In this document: one piece after another, positions 55,008-64,000 of the stretch
How the letters are laid out: every line of letters starts with the position of its first letter
Numbering within the stretch: position 1 is the stretch's first letter
The notes under the pieces: model-generated
What the model was told of the DNA's origin: nothing
Seen by the model: only the letters and a program-made list of their open reading frames with translations
Databases searched by the model: none
Position numbers and translations under genes: made by a program
Assembly: GCF_037893015.1 (NCBI RefSeq)
Contig: NC_133658.1
Location: forward strand, 883,183,038 to 883,247,037
DNA: 64,000 nt
DNA from: Macrotis lagotis
Lineage: Eukaryota; Chordata; Mammalia; Peramelemorphia; Peramelidae
Reading direction: 5' to 3'

Positions 55008-55425
55008 CTGGAAGTTTCTTTGGCTTCCTTCAAGATTCAATTCAGGGGGCGGCTAGGTGGCGCAGTGGATAAGCACCGGCCCTGGAGTGAGGAGTACCTG
55101 GGTTCAAATTCGGTCTCAGACACTTAATAATTACCTAGCTGTGTGGCCTTGGGCAAGCCACTTAACCCCACTGTCTTGCAAAAAAAAAAAAACCTAAAGA
55201 AAAGACTCAATTCAAATCCCCACCTCTTCAGGAGGCCTTTCCTGGTTCCCTCAGCTCTTGTGTCTTCCCTTCTAAGATTACCTATCTACTCTGTTTATCT
55301 TATACAAACCTAATTATTTATAATGATATCTCTCTTCCTAGAATGTAAACTCCTTGAAGGTAGAGATTATGTTTATCTCTTTGTATTTATGGTGAATAAT
55401 AAAAGCTTGTTTTCCAGCCCTTGGT
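55008..55425 (+). mobile_element. L2/L3-type LINE 3' end split by a SINE
   Basis: GGCTTCCTTCAAGATTCAAT before the SINE and CTTCAGGAGGCCTTTCCTGG, AACTCCTTGAAGGTAGAGAT after it. Confidence 0.85.
55045..55202 (+). mobile_element. WSINE1-type SINE (right arm of an inverted pair)
   Basis: Full-length, flanked by AGATTCAATTCA and AGACTCAATTCA. It splits an L2/L3 copy. Confidence 0.95.
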
Positions 55426-55954
55426 CCCCAAAAAATTAATGTAAAGATATCAGATTAAGTTATGTATCACTGCTTCTCTTTTTATGATTAAGGGCCTCTT
55501 CCAGCATGCTCTCCTCAAACAACCCCAGGAGAGCTATGTGGGCACGTCATAAGGTGCTGTGGACAAGGAAGCCAATAATGGTCTCCTCCAAGTTTTTAGC
55601 TTGTATCTGAACTTGTGAGTCAAATATTGGTTTTCTCTATTTTCACTGTATTGCAAGTTGGTAGGAGGGAATCAGGGGTAACTGCTTGGGGGTTGGGGAA
55701 GGAGAGAGAACCTTAGACCTAGGCTAAAGGTACAGGAAAGTTCCAAACATGCTTTAGAAACAAATGACACAACCAAAAAAACTCCCACTCCTAAAATGAG
55801 CTCTTGGAGGTGACAGTTTTCTTGTATGCAATTCCAATTTTTATTCTTGGTCAAAGCAGTGAAACTCTAACATTTTCTGGAAAAAAAAAGGTATAAGAAG
55901 AGGTATAAGAGGATCCAAACTGTCCTCGGATATTTACTTATTTTGTTTGTTTAT

Positions 55955-56095
55955 TTATTTTTTAGGTTATTTGCAAGGCAGTGGAGTTAAGTGGCTTACC
56001 CCAGGCTATGCAGCTAGGTCATTAAGTGTCTGAGGCCGGATTTGAACTCAGGGACTCCTGACTCCAGGGCTGGTGCTCTATCCACTCATCCCCCA
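55955..56095 (-). mobile_element. WSINE1-type SINE, diverged
   Basis: TTAGGTTATTTGCAAGGCAG to GCTCTATCCACTCATCCCCC on the plus strand; the head is altered. Confidence 0.85.
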
Positions 56096-57060
56096 CAGAT
56101 AATGATGACCTTAATCAAAGCACCTAAACTCTGCCTCAGTTTCCTCATTGGCAACCACCTCTTGGTGGTTATGAGGATCAAATGGCCCACATAAAGTAAA
56201 CCCTATATAAATGTTAATTATGATTAGTAAAAATAAGTAGTAATAGAATTTTGATTACAAGGTTAAAAAAGAGACCTTAGCAGCATGGAGGTAACTCGGG
56301 GGCTAGAGGAGAAGACAAGTCTTTATTAAGCTCCCACCATATGCTAGCACTGTGCCAAAAGCTTTACAAGTATCTCATTTCATCATGGAGTGTTAGGCCT
56401 CAGAGTCAGAGAGATTTAGTCCACACTTTTAGTAGCTCTGTGATCCAATCTGGACTAGTCATCTGTCCATTCTAAGTGTCATTTTTCTCATTTGGAAAAT
56501 GAGAGGGTTGAGTTAGAGTCTGAGTTCCTTTCTTGATCTAAAACTTTCTGTGACCTCATGATCTAGGCCTTTGAGATCCACCCCCTCATGATAAGGTGAG
56601 GGAAGCCTGGACCCAAGAGGCCAGGGGGCTTGCCCCAAGAGATGGCTCTGGCTTCTGGGTTCCAAGGCAGTCGGATAATTGAGTTGGTTCCCATCTCAGT
56701 AGGGCCTTTCTTCCAAGAGGATAATTATCAAGATTGCACTGTCTATAAAGTACCCAATGGCTGCTGAATTGTGGGAAGTCCTACCTCATCACAGTCTTAA
56801 TATCTGGGACTCAGATACCCCTAAGGTATGGAAAGACTTAGCTTAAGGTGCAATTTACCTAAGATGCCAGCACTAGCTGTCAGCAACCAGCAACGACAGA
56901 CCTTTTCTATAGTTCAGAGACCAGTTTTTAAAATGTTTTTATGGCAGGGTGGTCCTGGCCCACTTTCTTTCTCTAGTCTAGATACCTCTTCTGCAGGAAG
57001 AAGTCCCTTTAATCTCATTTGGTGCCTTTCTTACCCTTGGCAATTCCTTATTCCTGACTT

Positions 57061-57204
57061 TTTAAGTTTTTGCAAGGCACTGGGGTTAAGTGGTTTGCCC
57101 AAGGCCACACAGCTAGGTCATTATTAAGTGTTTGAGGCCAGATTTAAACCCAAGCATTCCTGACTCCAGGGCCGGCTCTATCCATTATGCCATCTAGCTG
57201 CCCC
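57061..57204 (-). mobile_element. WSINE1-type SINE
   Basis: Flanked by ATTCCTGACT and ATTCATGACT. Full-length with small losses near the head. Confidence 0.92.
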
Positions 57205-58234
57205 ATTCATGACTATTCTAAATGAGACAAACACTCATGACTTGGCAAGTCCTATGGTGACGGCAGTATGCCATGCTGATTTGAACAGAACTATTAGGAG
57301 TTATCGGCCTCACATAGGATTATAAGGAGTCAGAGTTTGTGCCAACAAACCAGGAACATATTTACTTCACTACATGGTGACTTCTGATGGAAGAGTTAAA
57401 GAGAAGACCCAGGAGGAGCAAGGAGTGGAATACTGGGCAGGCTTCTTATACAACAAACTCACTTTAAGAAATTCATGGTAATCCTAAATCATCTAGGCTC
57501 CCATTTTAACCACTTCCTTGTTCTAGAATTTGCCTACCAGGGCTATGGGAAAGGATAATTTTTGAAAGTAGATCGATTGCTCTAGTCTGAAGGATCAATT
57601 GTGCTGAGTCAACGTGACCATACAAAATGACCTAAGCCTGCACTGGCTAACCTGTTCATTGAATAGGCAAGAAATAGTTTGATTCCATAGGATGGATAAT
57701 TTTTTTTTTTTTTTTACCACTAGAACCATACATGAAATTTTGTTCAAAATAAGGTAGCAGTGAGATCTGGTTTGCTGATCAGGGACACTGACAACAAACA
57801 GTGCATTGGCTTATAAAATGGCCTCATGGTCGCTCTAAAAGAGAGAAGGCAGTCCAGATCCAGATGCCTGAGCTTGAGCTTTCCTACCCTACTGCCCCTA
57901 TTTCCCCACCCATAATCTCTATTAGAGTATGATTTTGATAGAATTCTTCTTATTTATATGTAACAAACAATGGCTCAGTACATATTATCCCCAGGGGGAC
58001 TGAACTCAAAATAAGGAATTAGCTAAGAGAATGTGAATATACCACTTGGTGGGGAGGGAAGAGATGTTGGACTCTCACTTGAGACATTAATTTGCCATAA
58101 TTGCTATGACTTCAGTGAACAGAGCTGAAAACTAACATTACGGTGAAGATGAACAAATATTTAGTAAGGGGCAAGTTTAGGGAGAGTGGTAACATCTGTT
58201 CATTTATTTAAAAAAAAGTTACCGAAAGAAGTAT

Positions 58235-58395
58235 TAGAAACAGAGGGCCCATGTTTGAGCTAGTGACTTGGGATACCTGTTTAACCTTAAGAAATTACTT
58301 TATTTCTCAGGTCCTCAGTTTCCCCATCTGTAAAATGAAAGGGTTGAAATACTAGCCCTGTAACTGTAGATCCATAATCGTCTTACTGCTCAACA
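58235..58395 (+). mobile_element. MIR-family SINE
   Basis: CAGTTTCCCCATCTGTAAAA after a decayed head. Confidence 0.65.
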
Positions 58396-58654
58396 ACATC
58401 CACAAGCACTTTGTAAAACAGAAAAGAGGGGAGGGGGTCGCAGGGGCAGGGGTTTGCTGGGAGGATGAGCATTATGTTATCTTTCTCAGAGGGCATTAAA
58501 CCATAACTTTTCCAGTTCCTATCAGTTTTAAATCTTGTGATCTGCCAGCCTTCCTGTCCAACCCAAATGCATCCAACAGATATAGTTTAGTCTATGGAGG
58601 TTAGTAGTAGGTATCCTGATTTAGTTCCCAAACTGCTCCTTGAGAGCAATTATT

Positions 58655-58890
58655 TTTTTGTTGAGTTGTTTTAGTTATTTATGGCTCTTCATGACCCCAT
58701 TGGGGGTTTTCTTGGCAAAGACACTGGAGTAGTTTATTTCCTTCTCCAGCTCATTTGACAAATAAGAAAACAGGCAAACAATGAAGTGTCTAGGGTCTCA
58801 CAGCTGGAGTGTCTGAAACTGGACTTGAACTCAGGAAGCTGAATCTTCCTGACTCCAGGTCCTATGCTCCATCAACTGCGCCATTCATTG
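58655..58890 (-). mobile_element. Mar1-type SINE
   Basis: The plus strand shows CATGACCCCATTGGGGGTTT, CTTCTCCAGCTCATTTGACA and CCATCAACTGCGCCA, near full length. Confidence 0.88.
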
Positions 58891-59269
58891 TTTGCTATTA
58901 TTGCTTTTGTCCTGCCATTCCCTAGTTTCTCTGAGCACCCAGGTCAGTGTTCTGTGCAGAGTGGATATTCTATTAATGGAGCTCCAGGAGTGCTATTTCC
59001 AAAACAATAAAGGCTTTTGAAGAATCAAAAGAAATTAATAATCAGGACATTCAGGCAGAAATAAGGTAAATGCTCCAAGCAGTTTCTGAACTATTAATGA
59101 TTTACAGAGTAGGCACATTCATCTTCCAAACAAAAAAAAGCTGTAAAGGAATGCATGGTAACTTTGAGTTCAGATAAAAGGAAAGCAAGACATGAACAGT
59201 TGTGATAATGTCTTGGCAGGGAAATCACAGAATAAGTTACACAGGAAGCCTGAATGCACTGGTTGTACC

Positions 59270-59275
59270 TTTATT
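59270..59275 (-). terminator. KIF1B: Poly(A) signal of KIF1B
   Basis: The minus strand reads AATAAAGG here, overlapping a second AATAAT. It lies at the edge where the repeat-free UTR ends. Confidence 0.65.
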
Positions 59276-59398
59276 ATTTTACCTTGTTCACTAACAGTTC
59301 CATGGTGCAAGGTTACCATACACAGTTATTTAATGTCTGCATTGCACATCTAAGGCTATACAGCAAATGAATCAGAATTAGTACAAATACACGAACTA

Positions 59399-59445
59399 TA
59401 TTTACATTTTGTATACTGAAGCTCCAAACATCAGATATATTTACA
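59399..59445 (-). promoter_or_regulatory. Two Pumilio-type elements in KIF1B 3' UTR
   Basis: The minus strand carries UGUAAAUA twice, at 59399-59406 and 59438-59445. This fits the PUM1/PUM2 consensus UGUANAUA. Both sit within 180 bases of the poly(A) signal. Function is inferred from the motif only. Confidence 0.45.
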
Positions 59446-62400
59446 AAATAAAACATGAAATGAAAATCTGAAATTAATAATGTACATCATTGCTAATGTG
59501 CTTGATTCCTTCACTGGGGAGAGATCAGTTTGCAAAGTATTGGTTCAAGAAGGCCACTTATGCTTTATGGTTTTTGTTGTTGGGTTAGAGGATGGTAATG
59601 GGTATAAGGGTAACAGCATTTTTAGCAACAACATCTAAAATACACAAAACACATAAGTGTTGATGGAACCATGTAGGTCAACTAATGCCAGACATGAGAA
59701 AACAACATGGCAGCCAAGGTGTGTTGAAACACCAACATTACTCTAGCTTTCCATCGGAGCACAGCTGTTCGGTTGTAGGTTTTGGAGAGACCCTTAATTA
59801 TCAGTTACAGAAGTTTTCTTTTCCTTGAATAACTGACAGTTTTCCTAAATTTCCTATGGGGCTTGGACCAAAATTTCATAAATGGCCTTTTGAACAACAA
59901 AAAACTCTCTTTACTGAACAGCTGATGTTTCCATTTAACAAGGAAGCACAAAGTTAATACATTCCCACTACATACAGTAATGGTTTGGAACATTGGGTAG
60001 TTCATTAGTAGCCACTGTAGACAGACGCAATGTACACAAATTAGAGTCCTATTTTAAATACATTCATTCAGCAAACCTTTCAAGAACAGCAGCATTAGTC
60101 TCTTTTTAAGAAGCAGGTTAACAATTGGCCTTTAAAAAGAGAACAAAACTAAGAGGAAAGACAAAGGCGCATGAGAACAGATAGAAACAGAGGGGTGGCC
60201 AGGCCATAGGAGTCAAACACAGAACACCAATCAATGCTAACCTCTGGATAATTTTTTTTCCAGTCCAATGTGCAATTAATTACAGATGTGTAAATATACA
60301 ATACATTACAAAACAAAATTAAATATCCCTGTAAATTAGATAATAAGCAGCAGGCAGCAAAGTCTTTGCTTTGAAATATGTGCCAAGAAAGTCACTATTC
60401 TTTTGGTCTGAAAAAGACCTTTCATGATGATTTTATTTCCCTCCCCCTTTCCTTAGAATAGAAAAAAAAATAAAGAGTTCAGTGTTTCATAAATTTTATG
60501 TAGCTATAGAAAAACCACAATGTCATGTGGTGGTTGTTTCTTCGCTAGGGAACAATCACTTTTGATATAATGAAACAATTAAAAAAAAACTTAGGAACTC
60601 CAGGTCATTATTGAAGCCACGTGTTCTGGCCTCATTACCTACTCTGTGGGTTGACCATGGTCAGTGGGTTGGCTGGCCCCTGGCCTGGTCCCTGCCCTGA
60701 GAGCTGGCTGACTCCCAAGCAGGCTGCCCCAAATTAGGTGGCATTTCTGAACATCGGCTATTGCTTTCTTAAGGGGATGTGAGCAGATGAGAGGAGATGA
60801 GGAAAGGAGAGGCAAGGAGGTCTGGTTTTGAGCTAGCACACATTCCTCTTTAATTTTCAGGGGATTTTTAAAAAATGGATCTAAGGCTAATCAGGATTGC
60901 CTTTTGAAAATCTGAACAGCAAATAACTAAAAATCACTGTGTGACTGCAGTTGGATTTGTCTACTCGAAGCATCACATGGCAATTGCTGCCTTGAGACCA
61001 CTTCCTGGGGACCTAGGGGTGGTGCCCCCCTCAAGCATAGCTCCTCCAGACCAAGTATCCAGACGCAGATGGGTTCCTTCTAGAAAAGGAGGTAGAGAGC
61101 TGTGCCTGACAGCCCCGCCAGAGGGACGGTGTTGCAGGTCCTCTTGCTTTCAGAGGTCTTAACTTGATTGGTGTACAAGGGTAATTCAGTTAAACACGTT
61201 CTCTCATCTGATTTACCCAAAGCAAAGACTTTCCTAACTATAGTTTTTTCCTACTTAAAAAATAAACAAAAAACAAACCAACCCAAATCTAAATCAAGTC
61301 CCTTGCACATGCCACATCATTTCACTGCCTCTTGGCCTGTTTGCCCACACCTGGGACAGCTATGTCTTCTTGAGTCTGACATCACAACAGCCTCAGCCTA
61401 AGTGAATTTTCACTTGTTCTTCATTCATTAGTAAGCCAGATGAACTTGAACCAGGAAGCCATCAGCAGCCTGGGCAGATCCTTGTTGGTGCTCTGCTTGG
61501 GGCTGCATGTTGTGTCCATTACAGAGATAACAAAGAAACGTTGGAGTGCAGTAAAGATCCACAAAGCGTTAATAAAACAAAAGAGATGGGGGAGCAGAAA
61601 GAACCAGGATGGAGAGTTTCAGCTTTTTTCCAGTTAAGGTAGAAAGGTAGGGCCTGACCTGCCTCCTTGTTCTTCTTGAACTACGCTCTCAGACTGCTCA
61701 TCCTCTTCCTGCAGGGCAGCTCAGTAGAGGAATCAGGGATGAGACTTAACTGGGGGCCAAACAGGCCAAGAAGGATGGCAATCAATGCTCCCACAGGGAT
61801 CTCTGGCTGCAATGATGATAATCTAACAGTGCGGTGATAGGGAATGCTGAACAACCTCAAGGATGAGATCTCAATGCATTGGCCTTCAAACATGGCTAGA
61901 GGGTGGTGTCAACTTCTCCAGTATCTAAGAAATTAATCGAGGTGACTTGGAGACCTTTGTTCTCTTTCATTATTTAGATAAAACTCAATGGCCAATGAAG
62001 GAACAACTAGGATAACTGGGGAGGCCTCTGATGGAGGTCGTGCCCTGGCTCTCTGGCAACTCTCCCTCTGAAGCAGATGAAGTGAGGATGCCCTTCCTCA
62101 ATAGCAGCCTTCTCCTTTCTCTGTAGGGAATCCCTTCTTTTCTGTTCTAGCAAGACTCCTTAACTCTCTAGGGGAGAAAGGCAGAAAGCAGGAGGGACAA
62201 GAGAATACATAAGAAACAGTTTCTCTTAAGGGTGGGGAAAAACTTGATCCCAAACTCATGAGTCCAGGCATACATTTGTTTTCTCTTCTTTTGTATAGCC
62301 TTATACACCATGCACATACACATAGAGGAGATTTTGTTTTGGTCATCTCAATTCAGGGACCTGCAAAATAAAGCTAGTATATATGAATACAGAGGGTATA

Positions 62401-63588
62401 TACTTCCTTCTGGATGAAGGCCAGTGGGACCAAAGGGAGGGACTCTTGATTTCCACTTTTTGTGATAATAGTTTGCTTTAGTCAATTATAACCTCATCAG
62501 TTAACAATAATACAAATATTACTATTATTATTCATCACAAATACAACATTCCCCCTTCTCACTAATTCTCATACCGCAATGCATGGATTCCAAACATTAC
62601 TAGTGCTAAAGAGATCAGGTTCAAGTTCCAGTGAATCAACTTTCTTTCCAAATCAGAAGTGACATGGCCCAAAGGGATTGTAGTTTTTCAACTGCATGGG
62701 ACCCAGAAGGAGTAATGACTTGGTAGAACTCTACTTTCATCCCATATAGTTTCATCCCTAATGTTGGATAGTGATGTGCAAGCTGACACCTCACAGTCCT
62801 TACCTGATGCCAACAGTAGAGCCACCTTACTTGAATAGAGAAAGCTGCTGCTTCAATCCTACTGAAAATAATTTTTTCCTCAACACTCCCAACCTTCAAT
62901 TAAGCTATTATAGATTTCCATTCCAGATGAGCTTCAATTAGCTCTCAGAGAGAGAGTGAAGTATCCAATTTTCATTATAGCCACTTTGTCTGGAAAGAAA
63001 CTTAAGGACAAACCGGAACCAGAAAAGGAAGAAAAAACAAAAAACAGAGAAAGCAATCTAATTGTGATTTCTGACAGGGTAAGTCCCTTTATCCAAGTCA
63101 CAAAGGGGCTGGATCCTTTCCTCTTTCTGTAGTTTTGAGGTCAGTGGGAAAAAAAATGTAGTGACCTCACCACAAATTGGGAAAGGGGAAGTAAAGTCAT
63201 AAGCATTTTTCAAAGACAGACAAAAATATCCGAAGATAGCAGTACAGACACCAATGGTAGTCAGAAGAGATAACCAATAATTCAAAAATGAACATCCCTA
63301 CCCCAACAAAAATAATTTGGAGATGTTTTGGATCTCCTCTTTTTTTTCATTTTTCCTTTTGTTTGACCACATGCTACTAGTAGTATTCTCAGCTTAGGAG
63401 AAATGAAAAGAGGACAGAGAAAGAAGGGTTGGGGAACAAGTGGGCTAGAAAAATTGCTGGGTGGGGAAGAAGCTGTAGTTAAGCCACAGGAGCACGTACA
63501 AGGAGAACCGTCAAGAAGCACAAAGAAAATGAGCGGTGACCCTTTTTCCTCTGTCTGTAGGCGAGGGAGGGGGCTCTGCAGCATCTGC

Positions 63589-63631
63589 TCAGTACTTCAG
63601 TGGACCTGTGCGTCTGCGAGAGAGTTTTGAC
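63589..63631 (-). CDS. KIF1B: KIF1B, last coding exon (C-terminus of kinesin-3 motor)
   Basis: Read on the minus strand, a TTATAG acceptor (63632-63637) is followed by one base that completes a split codon, then SKLSRRRTGPLKY and a TGA stop at 63589-63591. Kinesin-3 KIF1B long isoforms end in a closely similar way (SKLSRR...KY) just after the C-terminal PH domain, which binds phosphoinositides on cargo vesicles. KIF1B is a plus-end microtubule motor that carries mitochondria and synaptic-vesicle precursors. Its position directly upstream of PGD on the same strand matches human 1p36.22. Only 14 codons are here; the motor, FHA and most of the PH domain lie beyond the window. The assignment rests on the short peptide match plus synteny. 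Confidence 0.85.
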
Positions 63632-64000
63632 CTATAAGAGACAGGTAAAAACTATAAGTAAACTGGACTGTAGTTCTCTCCCCTTCCTGCTCTTCCTCTA
63701 TGACTTACACTTGTAGTCTCTTTTCCCAGGGTTCAGAACTAAGAATCTGGACCTCTTGGACAGAAAGCCCATAACTTCTTCCTGCACGATCAGCAGAAGA
63801 GCTTTTTAAGGAACTGCCCTAACACAGACTTGAACAGTACTAATTCCCAAATTTGTAGCTGGAACATCAGAATAGCAAAACTTTAAAAAAATCTAAAATT
63901 TGGCTCCAATCTCATGTCTGAAGAATGTTTAAAGAATAGGAATGATGATAATGAAAGAAGATAGAGAAGAAGCAAATGCAGTCAAGGGTGTACATATATT
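63632..64000 (-). other. KIF1B: KIF1B last intron (part)
   Basis: This stretch lies upstream of the last KIF1B exon on the minus strand. No coding exon or recognisable repeat was seen in it. Confidence 0.6.

Larger units (their letters stand above)
50700..59250. other. Intergenic region between KIF1B 3' end and PGD promoter
   Basis: No exon seen. WSINE1, L1 and L2 copies dominate 50.9-57.2 kb. 57,210-58,640 has only a weak MIR at 58,235-58,395. Confidence 0.6.
59250..63588 (-). other. KIF1B: KIF1B 3' UTR (about 4.3 kb)
   Basis: From the KIF1B stop to a poly(A) signal at 59270-59275 I see no recognisable SINE or LINE over 4.3 kb, while most of the rest of the window has a retroposon every 1-2 kb. 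This is what purifying selection on a long 3' UTR gives; human KIF1B long-isoform mRNA also has a 3' UTR of several kilobases. Short ORFs here are chance. The cleavage site is taken as about 20 bases past the signal. Confidence 0.75.

Overview
The window is nuclear DNA from a mammal, almost certainly a marsupial. Short exons with GT-AG (and one GC-AG) introns and two CpG islands show a vertebrate. The repeat load is marsupial: many tRNA-derived SINEs of the WSINE1 type (head GGGGCRGCTAGGTGGCGCAG, B-box GGTTCAAATCC, tail GCCTTGCAAAAAC), Mar1-type SINEs with a BovB/RTE-like 3' half, and marsupial L1, L2/L3, MIR/THER and hAT remnants. The SINE that dominates the opossum (Monodelphis) was not noticed, so an Australian lineage, perhaps a dasyuromorph, is the best guess (inference).

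Three genes lie on the minus strand in the order KIF1B - PGD - CENPS, reading from high to low coordinates. This is the gene order of human 1p36.22. (1) 59,250-63,631: the last coding exon and about 4.3 kb of 3' UTR of KIF1B, with its poly(A) signal at 59,270-59,275. (2) 30,200-50,020: a complete PGD gene (6-phosphogluconate dehydrogenase). Thirteen coding exons join in phase to exactly 483 codons, with every catalytic residue I checked present. (3) 2,140-17,622: a complete CENPS gene (MHF1/APITD1). Five coding exons give a 143-residue histone-fold protein. CORT, which follows CENPS in human, was not found and should lie beyond position 1.

The CENPS start sits in a CpG island (about 17,090-17,800) with E2F-like sites, a CTCF-like site, a CRE palindrome and a GC-box minisatellite. 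The PGD start sits in a second island (about 49,800-50,720) with CCAAT and GC boxes, a GCC-repeat leader and a 19-bp-type minisatellite. Intergenic DNA (17.8-30.2 kb and 50.7-59.2 kb) and the introns are filled with retroposons, many with clear target-site duplications.

The three genes are collinear but not known to act in one pathway: KIF1B is a kinesin-3 transport motor, PGD makes NADPH and ribulose-5-phosphate, and CENPS works at kinetochores and in the Fanconi anemia DNA-repair pathway. I found no new gene system. The most notable items are a GC-AG intron in PGD, promoter-proximal minisatellites at both gene starts, a three-layer nested retroposon insertion, two head-to-head SINE pairs, SINEs with duplicated heads, and a tandem array apparently grown from a MIR tail.
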